The notes under the pieces: model-generated | The model's database searches: none | Told to the model about the DNA's origin: nothing | What the model saw: only the letters and a program-made list of their open reading frames with translations | Shown: positions 5,940-13,814 of the stretch, one piece after another | Position numbering within the stretch: the first letter of the stretch is position 1 | Layout: each line of letters starts with the position of its first letter | From: an archaeon UBA583 | Lineage (GTDB): Archaea; Nanobdellota; Nanobdellia; Woesearchaeales; UBA583 | Assembly: GCA_002506365.1 (NCBI GenBank) | Contig: DAXK01000010.1 | Location: 1-32,917 of the forward strand | Reading direction: 5' to 3' | Length of the DNA stretch: 32,917 bases | Position numbers and translations under genes: made by a program

Positions 5940-7106
5940 ATGAGAAATGTTAAAACAATTCTAGCAACATTATTAGTAACGGCACTAATTATTTTTAGTG
6001 GTTGTTCAATACAAGAAAATAATTTACCAGGTTCAGACAGAGATGAACATGGGTGTATTGGTTCAGCAGGATATTCTTGGTCAGAAGAACAGCAAAAATG
6101 TATTAGGCCTTGGGAAGAAAATCAAACAACACAATTAGCAAATCCAGCATCTGAATATTGTGTAAATAAAAAAGGTGGAATTCTTGAATTTAAAACAGAC
6201 AAATCAGGTGCTCAATTTGGACTTTGTATTTTACCTGATGGAACAGAAATTGAAGAATGGACATTATTTAGACAATCTGAAAATACAAACACAGACTCAG
6301 ACTTACAATATTGTAAAACTTGGCATGATGGATGTAATACATGTTTTGTAACTAATGGAGTAATTGGAGGTTGCACTCTTATGGCATGTTCTGAAGAAAT
6401 GAAACAAGAACCTAAATGTCTATTATTTGAAGATGAAAAATTAATTGGAAAAATTTTAGAAGTAAATAAAGATACAATCCACGTTAGACAAGGAGACATA
6501 GCATATATTTTCCAAAATAATAATTTAGATGTATCTCTATTCAAAGTAGATAATGTAGTTGAAATTATTTACAACAGAAATGACAAAAATGATTTATTAT
6601 TATCGACAATTAATGTGTATGTTGATCCAAATCAGGATGCTTTAAAATGTACGAGGGAATTTGATCCTGTATGTGCTCAAACAACTACTGATGGGAATGG
6701 TATACCAGTTTTAGAAAATTTTAATAATCCTTGTTTAGCTCAAAATGCAAAAATTATTCACAAAGGTGTTTGTGGAACTGATTCATATGTTTTAGCAGAA
6801 CCTAGAGTATGCACATTAGAATATGCCCCAATATGTATGTCTTTAAATGGATTAGAAAAAACAATGTCAAATAGTTGTTATACTGACGTTTTAGAAAAAT
6901 TATATGATGGAGAGTGTAAAAATGAGAGACAACCATCATCATTGGATAAACCTAAAATGTGCACTTTAGAATATGCTCCTGTTTGTGGAACTTTAAATGG
7001 AGTTGAAACAACATTTGGGAACAAATGTGAAGCCGATGATAACCCAATATTATATGAAGGTGAATGTGGTAAAGAAGGAAAAGATCTTTTAGAAAATATT
7101 AATTAG
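5940..7106 (+). CDS. lipoprotein with DUF333 and three Kazal-like domains
   Basis: 388 residues, exported and probably lipid-anchored: a Lys-bearing N-terminus, hydrophobic core and lipobox IIFSGC with Cys22. Then come a CIGSAGYSW-(x)6-CIRPWEE motif (39-61), a DUF333-like domain (NPASEYCVNKKGG to EEWTLF, 68-110), a Cys-rich stretch (125-160), a strand-rich middle (165-230) and three Kazal-like modules starting at about 237, 291 and 341. The last two share CTLEYAP and end in GEC; the third reads CTLEYAPVCG, then GNKC, then YEGEC. Kazal modules classically inhibit serine proteases, so a surface protease shield or host/prey-facing inhibitor is plausible. The inhibitory loops are too divergent to predict a target. 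Its stop codon lies in the loop of a perfect 10-bp hairpin. Confidence 0.8.
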   Translation: MRNVKTILATLLVTALIIFSGCSIQENNLPGSDRDEHGCIGSAGYSWSEEQQKCIRPWEENQTTQLANPASEYCVNKKGGILEFKTDKSGAQFGLCILPDGTEIEEWTLFRQSENTNTDSDLQYCKTWHDGCNTCFVTNGVIGGCTLMACSEEMKQEPKCLLFEDEKLIGKILEVNKDTIHVRQGDIAYIFQNNNLDVSLFKVDNVVEIIYNRNDKNDLLLSTINVYVDPNQDALKCTREFDPVCAQTTTDGNGIPVLENFNNPCLAQNAKIIHKGVCGTDSYVLAEPRVCTLEYAPICMSLNGLEKTMSNSCYTDVLEKLYDGECKNERQPSSLDKPKMCTLEYAPVCGTLNGVETTFGNKCEADDNPILYEGECGKEGKDLLENIN

Positions 7107-7116
7107 TTAATATTTT
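7093..7116 (+). terminator. stop-codon hairpin after the lipoprotein gene
   Basis: AAAATATTAA (7093-7102) pairs perfectly with TTAATATTTT (7107-7116). The loop TTAG (7103-7106) contains the stop codon TAG. T-rich sequence follows. Confidence 0.5.
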
Positions 7117-7222
7117 TATCTTTATTTTATTTTCAGTTTAATTATTTTTAAAATATCAAAATTTTAAAAATTCAATATCAATTATTTTTTAATTTTATTA
7201 AGTTATTATATTACAGTTAATT

Positions 7223-7230
7223 TTTTAAAC
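7223..7230 (+). promoter_or_regulatory. TATA box of the GlgX-like gene
   Basis: TTTTAAAC lies 25-32 nt before ATG 7255. Confidence 0.45.
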
Positions 7231-7254
7231 AAATAAAAACATTAATACGTATTT

Positions 7255-8730
7255 ATGAATTCGTTTAGATCTAATTTATCTACAACTGGTGATAATATTT
7301 TGGTTCCAGTTAACTTACACAAAAATATACACAACTCTTCAAATTTTACATTTGAAGCAAACATTGAGGATTTAACTATGTTAAATAAGAACGTTCCAAA
7401 ACAATTACGGGGAACATATTTAGGTGCTGTAAGCCCTTGGATGTTAGAATTCTATGAAAAATCAGGTATTAAAGAACTACAATTTATGCCAGTTTTACAA
7501 GCTCAAGATGAAAAACATTTAGTAAACATGGGTAAAGTAAATCATTGGGGATATAATCTTAGTGATTTTAAACATGTAACAACGCGTTATGCCACACAAT
7601 CTAATAAAGCAGAAGATGAATTTGCATTAATGGTTGAAAAATTAAAAAGTTCAGGTATTTCAACAATTTTAGATGTTGCGCACAACCATGTCCACGAAGA
7701 CCAAGCACACAAATTTAATCTTTGGAGTAGAGATAAAAATTTTTCAGGATGTTGTAACACATTAAATTTAGAATTAGAATCTCAAAGAGTTTTAGATTCT
7801 TTAAAATATTTAGCTCAATTTGGAATTGATGGTTTTAGACACGATTTAGCACCAGTTTTATGTCGTGAAGGTGATGGGGATTTTAATCCTAACTCAAAAT
7901 TAATGAACCAAATGTTAAATGACTCAGTTTTAGGAAAATTATCACATTCGGGAGAACCGTGGGATCTTGGTTGTAATGGTAAAAGTGGATACCATCTTGG
8001 AGAATTTCCTCAAAAATTTACTGAACATAATGACAAATTTAGAGAAGATATTAGACAGTTTTTTATAGGTCATTTATCGGCTAAACAAATTGGTTATGTT
8101 TTAATGGGTTCACAAGAACATTTTCCAAACCTTAATGTAAGTAATTTTATTAATGTTCACGATGGTTACACGCTATACGATTTAGTTAGAACTCATGAAA
8201 AACAAAATTGGGCTAATGGTGAAGATAATAGGGATGGGGACAATCATACTTATTATCTTAATTCAAAAGGTGGTTTATCCAATGAGCAAAATGAACGTAG
8301 AAGAGATTTAGCTACAGCAGGTATGTTTATGGCATTAGGATGTAGTTTAGGTCATCACTTATCAACTGTTCATGATTTAGTAGGTCATTCAAAAGGAGGT
8401 AATAATAATTCATATTGCCAAAATAACTCAATTAATTGGATAGATTATGAAACAATTGAAAATGGAGGTTCTAAAAAACACATTTATGATAAATATACTC
8501 AAATTGTAAAACATAGTCAAGACGTAATTGCCCCATTCAATAAAGCATGTTTAGAACAAAAACTAGGGTCTCATTGGGATTGGACGGGAGAAAAATCTTG
8601 CACTTTAACTTTAGATGCTCCAGGTGGACACAAATTAGAAACACATATTGGATTTGATGAAGTTTGCACATCTAAGTATTCAATTAATGGTCAAACAAAA
8701 TCTGAAATATCTTCAAATTATGATAATTAA
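7255..8730 (+). CDS. glgX: GH13 debranching-type glycosidase, GlgX/isoamylase-like
   Basis: 491 residues of an alpha-amylase-fold enzyme expected to hydrolyse alpha-1,6 branches of glycogen or a similar glucan. Conserved regions in order: NHWGYN (96-101), region I DVAHNH (140-145), region II GFRHDLA with nucleophile Asp197, region III GEPWD with acid Glu234, then GYHLGEFP and EHNDKFRED typical of GlgX, region IV VHDGYTLYDLV with Asp303, and ANGEDNRDGDN followed by GGNNNSYCQNNSINWIDYE. Bacterial GlgX is 650-700 residues; this one lacks the N-terminal carbohydrate-binding module and most of the C-terminal domain. The usual GDE after the seventh strand is replaced by VHDLVGHS. No signal peptide, so cytosolic. 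No other glycogen gene is nearby. Confidence 0.85.
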   Translation: MNSFRSNLSTTGDNILVPVNLHKNIHNSSNFTFEANIEDLTMLNKNVPKQLRGTYLGAVSPWMLEFYEKSGIKELQFMPVLQAQDEKHLVNMGKVNHWGYNLSDFKHVTTRYATQSNKAEDEFALMVEKLKSSGISTILDVAHNHVHEDQAHKFNLWSRDKNFSGCCNTLNLELESQRVLDSLKYLAQFGIDGFRHDLAPVLCREGDGDFNPNSKLMNQMLNDSVLGKLSHSGEPWDLGCNGKSGYHLGEFPQKFTEHNDKFREDIRQFFIGHLSAKQIGYVLMGSQEHFPNLNVSNFINVHDGYTLYDLVRTHEKQNWANGEDNRDGDNHTYYLNSKGGLSNEQNERRRDLATAGMFMALGCSLGHHLSTVHDLVGHSKGGNNNSYCQNNSINWIDYETIENGGSKKHIYDKYTQIVKHSQDVIAPFNKACLEQKLGSHWDWTGEKSCTLTLDAPGGHKLETHIGFDEVCTSKYSINGQTKSEISSNYDN

Positions 8731-8750
8731 TAAATTGATAAATTAATTAT
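8723..8750 (+). terminator. AT hairpin overlapping the glgX stop
   Basis: ATAATTAAT (8723-8731) pairs with ATTAATTAT (8742-8750) around a 10-nt loop. The stop codon (8728-8730) lies in the first arm. Weak because it is entirely A/T. Confidence 0.3.
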
Positions 8751-8889
8751 TAACTCAATTTTAATTATTATTGAATTTATTTATTTATTTATTTTTTAAA
8801 AATTATTTTTATTCATTTATTCTTACCCACCTGTATTTATTTTTTCAAAAATTTCAACAAAAACTATTTAAACCTATAAATTCATAAGT

Positions 8890-9010
8890 AAATATGTTAA
8901 AATTTCGTAATACAACTATTGGAGACTATCGGCCTAGAGGTCAATAAGACTATTTTTCACAGTATTTACTATAAATTTTATAAGTCAATTGTTGGAAATC
9001 CCCAACTAAT
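8890..9010 (+). ncRNA. candidate structured RNA upstream of proS
   Basis: Inside the gene-free stretch 8731-9158. TATA-like stretches at 8863-8872 and 8873-8883 precede it. A long closing helix can form: TAAAATTT (8898-8905) with AAATTTTA (8973-8980), continued by GTAATAC (8907-8913) against GTATTTAC (8962-8969). It encloses TATTG/CAATA (8917-8921, 8942-8946) and the unusually GC-rich GGCCTAGAGGTC. A second hairpin, GTTGG/CCAAC (8991-9006), follows. There is no open frame and no tRNA-like T-arm. It could be a free-standing RNA or a far-upstream leader of proS, though proS has its own start region about 150 nt on. Confidence 0.4.
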
Positions 9011-9158
9011 TTATTCTATAAATATAAAATAAAGTAATTTTAGACTAAATATAATACAAATATATTTTAGAAATAAAAAACATTTATAATAAGACAATTA
9101 TAAATTATAATTAAGACAAAAAGTTAATTTAATTTAACATAAATTTTATACAAATAAA

Positions 9159-10610
9159 ATGGCAAAAGTTCAAGAATTAGCAATTACAGCAAAAAAAGAA
9201 GAAAATATCTCTGAGTGGTATACTCAAGTTATCCAAAAAGCAGATTTAATCGAATATACTGACGTTTCAGGTTGTATTATTTTTAAACCAAATTCATATC
9301 AAGTTTGGGAATCAATTCAACAATATTTTGATAAAAAAATTAAAAAATCTGGAGTTAGAAACGCATACTTTCCAATGTTTATTCCTGAAAAATTATTAAA
9401 CAAAGAAGAAGATCATATCGATGGATTCTCAGCAGAAGTAGCATGGGTAACTCACGGTGGGAACTCAGAACTAAAAGAAAGATTAGCAATTAGACCAACA
9501 TCTGAAACAACAATCGCAAACGCATATTCAAAATGGGTAAAATCATACAAAGATTTACCAATGAGATTAAACCAATGGTGTAATATTGTAAGATGGGAAT
9601 TTAAACATCCAACTCCATTTTTAAGAAACAGAGAATTTTTATGGCAAGAAGGTCACACATTATTTGAAACTAAAGAGGAAGCTGAAAAAGAAGTTTACGA
9701 AATTTTAGATTACTACAGTCAAGTAGGTGAAGACCTATTAGCAATCCCAATCACAAAAGGAAAAAAATCAGTTGGAGAAAAATTTGCTGGAGCAGATTTT
9801 ACAACAACAATTGAATCATTTGTAGCAGAAGATGGTAAATCAATTCAAGCAGGAACATCACACGCATTAGGACAAAATTTCGCAAAAGCATTTGGAATTG
9901 AATTTTTAGACAAAGACCAAAAAAAGCAAGCGCCATTCCAAAACTCTTGGGGAATTTCAACAAGATTGATTGGTGCAATGATTATGATTCACTCAGATAA
10001 TAAAGGTTTAGTATTACCTCCAAAAGTATCATATAATAAAGCGGTAATTGTTCCATTATTATTCAAAGGTAAAGAAGGTCCAGTTTTAGAAAAAGCAAAA
10101 CAAATTCAAAAAGATCTTGAAGAATTTAATGTTTTAATTGATGATGATAAAAAAATGTCACCAGGATTTAAATTTAGTAAATGGGAAATTCAAGGAATGC
10201 CAATTAGAATCGAATTAGGTCCAAGAGATATTGAAAACGGAGTTGTAACAGTTTCAAGAAGAGACATTACTGAAAAAGAAGAAATTAAATTTGAAAATTT
10301 AAAATCCAGAATTCCAGAAATTTTAGAAGACATGCATAATAATTTATTATCGTCTGCGAAAGCAAAAGTTGCAAACTCAACAATTGAAGTATCATCCTAT
10401 GATGATTTTAAACAAGCAATTGAGGATAAAAAAAGATGTTTAGTTCCATGGGCTGAATCAAAAGAATCTGAAGATGAAATCAAAGAACAAACAGGTGCAA
10501 AAACATCTTGCCTACCATTTGAATTTGAAAACAAATCAGTAGAAAACGTAAAATGTTTTTACAGTGGCGAGCCTGCAACATGTTGGGCTTACTTTTGTAA
10601 ATCTCACTAA
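9159..10610 (+). CDS. proS: prolyl-tRNA synthetase, archaeal/eukaryotic type
   Basis: 483 residues, typical for the archaeal enzyme, which charges tRNA-Pro in the cytosol. Class II features: RPTSE (112-116), motif 2 RNREFLWQEGHT (156-167) and a substrate-side GTSHALGQNF, followed by the anticodon-binding domain (from about 295) and the C-terminal zinc-type extension with four spaced cysteines (KRC, TSC, VKC, ATC) ending WAYFCKSH. The absence of a bacterial editing insertion also marks the archaeal form. It heads a tight operon: the next ATG starts 6 nt after its stop and the third gene 7 nt after the second. No Shine-Dalgarno sequence is present. The promoter region upstream (9121-9158) is AT-rich, with a weak TATA. 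Confidence 0.96.
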   Translation: MAKVQELAITAKKEENISEWYTQVIQKADLIEYTDVSGCIIFKPNSYQVWESIQQYFDKKIKKSGVRNAYFPMFIPEKLLNKEEDHIDGFSAEVAWVTHGGNSELKERLAIRPTSETTIANAYSKWVKSYKDLPMRLNQWCNIVRWEFKHPTPFLRNREFLWQEGHTLFETKEEAEKEVYEILDYYSQVGEDLLAIPITKGKKSVGEKFAGADFTTTIESFVAEDGKSIQAGTSHALGQNFAKAFGIEFLDKDQKKQAPFQNSWGISTRLIGAMIMIHSDNKGLVLPPKVSYNKAVIVPLLFKGKEGPVLEKAKQIQKDLEEFNVLIDDDKKMSPGFKFSKWEIQGMPIRIELGPRDIENGVVTVSRRDITEKEEIKFENLKSRIPEILEDMHNNLLSSAKAKVANSTIEVSSYDDFKQAIEDKKRCLVPWAESKESEDEIKEQTGAKTSCLPFEFENKSVENVKCFYSGEPATCWAYFCKSH

Positions 10611-10616
10611 ATTAAA

Positions 10617-10961
10617 ATGGAATTTAATGTTAAAGAATTTAAAGAATTAATTGAGGAACAAATCCAAGAAAAGTTAGAATTAAATATTGATACTTCTGGA
10701 GATATTCCAACATTTTTTTTTGAAAATAATAATATTCAATTAAGTGTATGCACTCAAGATGATATTTTTACAATTTTAAACATTGAAATCACAAATCAAG
10801 GTGAGGGGACAGGTTCTACAATTTATGAATCTATTGAAGAATTTTGTGTTGATAATGGATATTCTGAAATTATTGCAAACAAAGTAAAATCTTCAGCAAT
10901 TCCATTTTGGGAAAACTTTGACTTTGAAGAAACAGGAGAGGATATGATTAAATACTTATAA
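10617..10961 (+). CDS. GNAT-like acetyltransferase, small
   Basis: 114 residues. The C-terminal half looks like the acetyl-CoA-binding core of a GNAT fold: ITNQGEGTGSTIYESIEEF (about 56-74) matches the Q/R-x-x-G-x-G/A loop and following helix, and IPFWENFDFEE matches the usual F/Y-(x)-x-x-GF segment near the end. The N-terminal half is short and acidic, so substrate recognition is unclear and the fold may be a minimal or degenerate GNAT. It sits 6 nt after proS and 7 nt before the next gene and is presumably co-transcribed. The intergenic spacer ATTAAA-ATGG is almost identical at both joints. Possible targets are a protein N-terminus or a small metabolite; nothing shows which. Confidence 0.6.
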   Translation: MEFNVKEFKELIEEQIQEKLELNIDTSGDIPTFFFENNNIQLSVCTQDDIFTILNIEITNQGEGTGSTIYESIEEFCVDNGYSEIIANKVKSSAIPFWENFDFEETGEDMIKYL

Positions 10962-10968
10962 AATTAAA

Positions 10969-11541
10969 ATGGCACAAAATCAAAAATCATTTACACAATC
11001 AGAAAAAAACTTTGACTGTTTTTCAGCAGCACTACACCTTTCAGGGTTTGAAAAAACTGAACAAGAAACAACTCAATTTGAACTAAAAGAAATTTTAGAA
11101 AATGAAAAAGACTTTAAAGTAATTTCAAGATTATCAGAAATTCAACCTGATGATATTGTTGTATTTTTAGAAAAAACTGGTGGGGTAAATCCGTACAAAC
11201 ACGCATATGTTGTAAAAAATTCAAAAAGAGAAACAGTTCTAACTAGGCCTTTTAAAGGTCAAAAAGTAACATTAACAAATTTACCTCTCGAAATGAAAAG
11301 AAAAAAAACTGCTCACTTTAGAACAATTGTATACAGAGAAATTTTAGAAGGTGAAGATACACCAATTTATAGAAATAATTCCTCAACAAGAAACAACTCT
11401 AGAAATAATGAAAAAAATAGAAAATTTTTAGAAAGACAAAAATATCTTGAAGAGAAAAAGAAAGAAAAAGAATCTGAATCAAACAATGAACAGTGGGATG
11501 ATGAAGATGAAGATGATATGGTTTTTATTGAAGAAGATTAA
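10969..11541 (+). CDS. hypothetical protein, possible papain-like Cys/His fold with charged tail
   Basis: 190 residues. The first 120 contain FDCFSAALHLSG (Cys17 at the start of a helix), then IQPDDIVVFLEK and KHAYVV (His78). The order Cys-helix, P-x-D-I-V-F and H-A-x-V-V resembles NlpC/P60- or CHAP-like papain-fold enzymes, but the overall match is weak and the third catalytic residue is not obvious. From about residue 125 the protein becomes low-complexity: Asn/Arg/Ser, then Lys/Glu coiled, then a very acidic end (DDEDEDD). No signal peptide, so cytosolic. It is the last gene of the proS operon, and its stop lies in the loop of a terminator hairpin. Confidence 0.55.
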   Translation: MAQNQKSFTQSEKNFDCFSAALHLSGFEKTEQETTQFELKEILENEKDFKVISRLSEIQPDDIVVFLEKTGGVNPYKHAYVVKNSKRETVLTRPFKGQKVTLTNLPLEMKRKKTAHFRTIVYREILEGEDTPIYRNNSSTRNNSRNNEKNRKFLERQKYLEEKKKEKESESNNEQWDDEDEDDMVFIEED

Positions 11542-11557
11542 ATCTTCAATCTTTTTT
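11527..11557 (+). terminator. terminator hairpin around the stop of the proS operon
   Basis: ATTGAAGA (11527-11534) pairs with TCTTCAAT (11543-11550). The 8-nt loop contains the stop TAA (11539-11541), and C plus six T follow (11551-11557). This is a classic intrinsic terminator shape beginning inside the coding sequence. Confidence 0.65.
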
Positions 11558-11585
11558 AATAATTTAAATCTTTTTTTATTTTATT

Positions 11586-11915
11586 TTATTTAAAATATTT
11601 TAAAACTGAATTTTCACCAGCTTTCTTTTTCTTTATTTCAATTTCTTCAAGTTTAATAATTAATTCCATATACTCTAAAAAATCACTTTCAAATCCAAAC
11701 TTAATTGGTAAAGTATTCATTTTATAAAATACCTCGGTCTTCAAATAAATCTTAAAAATGATTTCAAATTTTTCTTTAGAAATAGTTCCAAATTCTTTCT
11801 TAATATCTTCTTTTAAAAAACCTCCACAACTTTTCCAAAATTCATATAATCTTCTTAAAGCAACTTGATGTTTAGTGTCTTCATACTTAGAAATAATTGT
11901 TTCATTTTTATTCAT
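11586..11915 (-). CDS. hypothetical protein with PIP-box-like C-terminus
   Basis: 109 residues, not recognised. Mostly helical and charged, with KHQVALRRLYEFWKSCGGFLKEDIKKEFG in the first half. The C-terminal ENSVLKYFK fits the spacing of a PCNA-interacting box (aliphatic at position 4, two aromatics at 7-8), although the usual first Gln is Glu. The Hel308-like protein in this window ends with the comparable NNSLLNYF. This raises, without proving, a role at the replication clamp. It lies downstream of aCPSF2 on the same strand, 119 nt away with a hairpin between (11981-12001), so it may be a separate unit. Confidence 0.6.
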   Translation of the reverse strand: MNKNETIISKYEDTKHQVALRRLYEFWKSCGGFLKEDIKKEFGTISKEKFEIIFKIYLKTEVFYKMNTLPIKFGFESDFLEYMELIIKLEEIEIKKKKAGENSVLKYFK

Positions 11916-11980
11916 AATAAATTTATTATATTTTTATTTAAAAAAATATGTCTGTAAAAATATAAAACAATTTCACCCTA

Positions 11981-12001
11981 AATATTTCGCTTGGAAATAT
12001 T
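11981..12001 (-). terminator. hairpin between aCPSF2 and the next gene
   Basis: AATATTTC (11981-11988) pairs with GAAATATT (11994-12001) around GCTTG. On the minus strand a T-rich stretch precedes it and a weaker one follows. It may end the aCPSF2 transcript. Confidence 0.35.
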
Positions 12002-12034
12002 ATTTTTAAAAAAATAGAAATAATTGAAAACGAT

Positions 12035-13333
12035 TTATTCATCTTCATAAAAAGTTAAAACTTCTCCAATCTCTGGCATATAAGTTTTCCCTTTCAAATT
12101 CTCTTTAGCATAATCTAAAGACTCAGTTAAAGCTCCAACATCTCCATGTTGTAAAATTAAATGTTCAGGATTAATTTTTCTCATCATATCTCTAATTGAA
12201 GTTTGACCATAATGAGCTGAAAAATCAACTTGTTGAATATCACAATGAACTTTATACATATGGTGATGTTCTTTAAAAGTTCTCTCCTCCATAATATACC
12301 TTCCATTAGTCCCATTTGCTTGATAACCAGTCATAATAACTCTATTCTCTTCTCTATTCACAAAATGTTTCATATATGTCATAACTGGACCACCTTGAAC
12401 CATTCCAGAAGTTGTAACAATAACTACTCCCTTCATTTTCCCAATATGATCTCTCTCAGTTGGCTTTTTAATATACTTCACTCTCTTCATCATTCTTTCA
12501 ACAGCATCACGATTATCAATATACTTATCATCAGAATCAGCAACTAAAGTCATAACCTTTCTAGCCATACCATCTAAATAAATTGGAACATCTTCATCTA
12601 ATTGTTCTAATAAAATCATAATCTCTTGACTTCTCCCAACAGCAAAAGCTGGAACTAAAACAGAACCTCCATCTTTAATAGTTTCCTTAACCATATCTAA
12701 AAATTTAGCTTCTTCATCTTTCTTTGATGGATGTTCACGATCCCCATAAGTATTCTCAGTAATTAAAATATCAATATCTTGTAACTGATCAATATCACTT
12801 GGAACCATTAAATTTGTATCCTCAGTATTCACATCAGCAGTATATAATAACTTTTTCCCCTCAAGTTCCATTAAAATTGAAGCTCCACCAGGAATATGTC
12901 CAGAATTTAAATAAGAAAACTTAACTTTTCCATCGTGAGTTTCATATTGTTTATCATAAGTTACAAAACGCAAATCATTTTTAACCTTAGTAATATCTCT
13001 CTCAACATAAGCTGGATGAATATGTTTTAACTTTTCTAAATGATAGTTATCCTCTAACAATAAATTAACAATTTTCCAAGTTAAATTTGTACAATAAATT
13101 GGACACTTTAAATTTTTATGTTCAAGTAATGGTAAAGCACCTGAATGGTCAAGATGTGCGTGAGATAAAAACACTCCATCAAGCTCATAAACCTTATCTA
13201 AAAATTTTGGATACTCAGCACCATCCTTAGTAAATTTAATACCTGCATCCATAATATATCTTTTTCCGCCAGTTTGAACTTCAATACAAGATTTACCAAC
13301 TTCTTGTGCAGCTCCGTGAAATATAATCTTCAT
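12035..13333 (-). CDS. beta-CASP metallo-beta-lactamase ribonuclease, aCPSF2 type
   Basis: 432 residues, the size of archaeal aCPSF2, without the N-terminal KH domains of aCPSF1. Such enzymes cut or trim RNA and take part in mRNA decay and 3'-end formation. Metal ligands: HAHLDH (58-63), SGHIPGG with His146 and TADVN with Asp167. Beta-CASP part: ENTYGDRE (193-200) as motif A, then TTSGMVQGGP, FSAHYGQ and LQHGD as the later motifs. Archaeal aCPSF1 is the main U-tract termination nuclease; aCPSF2 is more associated with 5'-3' exonuclease activity. Minus-strand ATATAAAC at 13355-13362 is a well-spaced TATA box, so it has its own promoter. Divergent from the small orphan gene at 13439. Confidence 0.9.
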   Translation of the reverse strand: MKIIFHGAAQEVGKSCIEVQTGGKRYIMDAGIKFTKDGAEYPKFLDKVYELDGVFLSHAHLDHSGALPLLEHKNLKCPIYCTNLTWKIVNLLLEDNYHLEKLKHIHPAYVERDITKVKNDLRFVTYDKQYETHDGKVKFSYLNSGHIPGGASILMELEGKKLLYTADVNTEDTNLMVPSDIDQLQDIDILITENTYGDREHPSKKDEEAKFLDMVKETIKDGGSVLVPAFAVGRSQEIMILLEQLDEDVPIYLDGMARKVMTLVADSDDKYIDNRDAVERMMKRVKYIKKPTERDHIGKMKGVVIVTTSGMVQGGPVMTYMKHFVNREENRVIMTGYQANGTNGRYIMEERTFKEHHHMYKVHCDIQQVDFSAHYGQTSIRDMMRKINPEHLILQHGDVGALTESLDYAKENLKGKTYMPEIGEVLTFYEDE

Positions 13334-13354
13334 AATACTTCAAAAATTTAAAAA

Positions 13355-13362
13355 GTTTATAT
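13355..13362 (-). promoter_or_regulatory. TATA box of the aCPSF2 gene
   Basis: ATATAAAC on the minus strand, 22-29 nt before the ATG at 13333. Confidence 0.45.
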
Positions 13363-13406
13363 CAATTTGTCACAACTTTTAAAAAAAAATATTCATAAAC
13401 CTAAAG

Positions 13407-13415
13407 TATATAAAT
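13407..13415 (+). promoter_or_regulatory. TATA box of the 13439 gene
   Basis: TATATAAAT, 24-32 nt before ATG 13439, with the same TTAAAAATCATA-type sequence between box and start as at the 1196 gene. Confidence 0.5.
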
Positions 13416-13438
13416 ATTAAAAATCATATACTAACTAT

Positions 13439-13732
13439 ATGAATATTTTAGAAGAAAATAAAAATTTTAAACTTAAACAAAATTTAGAAAAATTATTACT
13501 TTTATCAATACTCTCAACACTTCCAAATTCAAATAGTATGGATACTTATTCTACTCAAATTAATCCACCTTATAATACAAATAATTACTCAGATAAATCA
13601 AATTTAAATCAAACTCCAAACCTTCAACAAAATAATTATAATGTGGCAACATTTCAAAAACTAAAATATGAACTAACTCCTACAGAAATAGAATTTGAAA
13701 AAATCAAAAAAAATATATTATATACTATTTAA
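13439..13732 (+). CDS. small orphan protein, Asn-rich
   Basis: 97 residues, not recognised. A short helical N-terminus (LEENKNFKLKQNLEKLLLLSIL) is followed by a disordered Asn/Thr/Gln/Tyr-rich middle and a short charged C-terminus. No transmembrane helix, signal peptide or motif. The support for a real gene is the well-placed TATA box and the resemblance of its promoter region to that of the 1196 gene (TTTAAAAATCATAT before the start there, ATTAAAAATCATAT here). It could still be spurious, because asparagine-rich frames arise easily in such AT-rich DNA. Confidence 0.5.
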   Translation: MNILEENKNFKLKQNLEKLLLLSILSTLPNSNSMDTYSTQINPPYNTNNYSDKSNLNQTPNLQQNNYNVATFQKLKYELTPTEIEFEKIKKNILYTI

Positions 13733-13784
13733 AATTAAACATTTCTAAAAATTAAATATTTAATACTAAATAAAAATAACAAAA

Positions 13785-13794
13785 TAATATAAAA
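13785..13794 (+). promoter_or_regulatory. TATA box of the MgtC-like gene
   Basis: TAATATAAAA, 21-30 nt before ATG 13815. Confidence 0.4.
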
Positions 13795-13814
13795 TCAAAA
13801 TTTACTTTATACTT

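Noticed and set aside
8731..9158. tRNA gene before proS
   Set aside because: No acceptor, T-arm or anticodon-arm set can be formed; GTTGGAAATCCCCAAC only mimics a T-arm.
12230..12547. Plus-strand open frame inside aCPSF2
   Set aside because: His/Asn/Ile-rich antisense shadow of a well-conserved nuclease gene.
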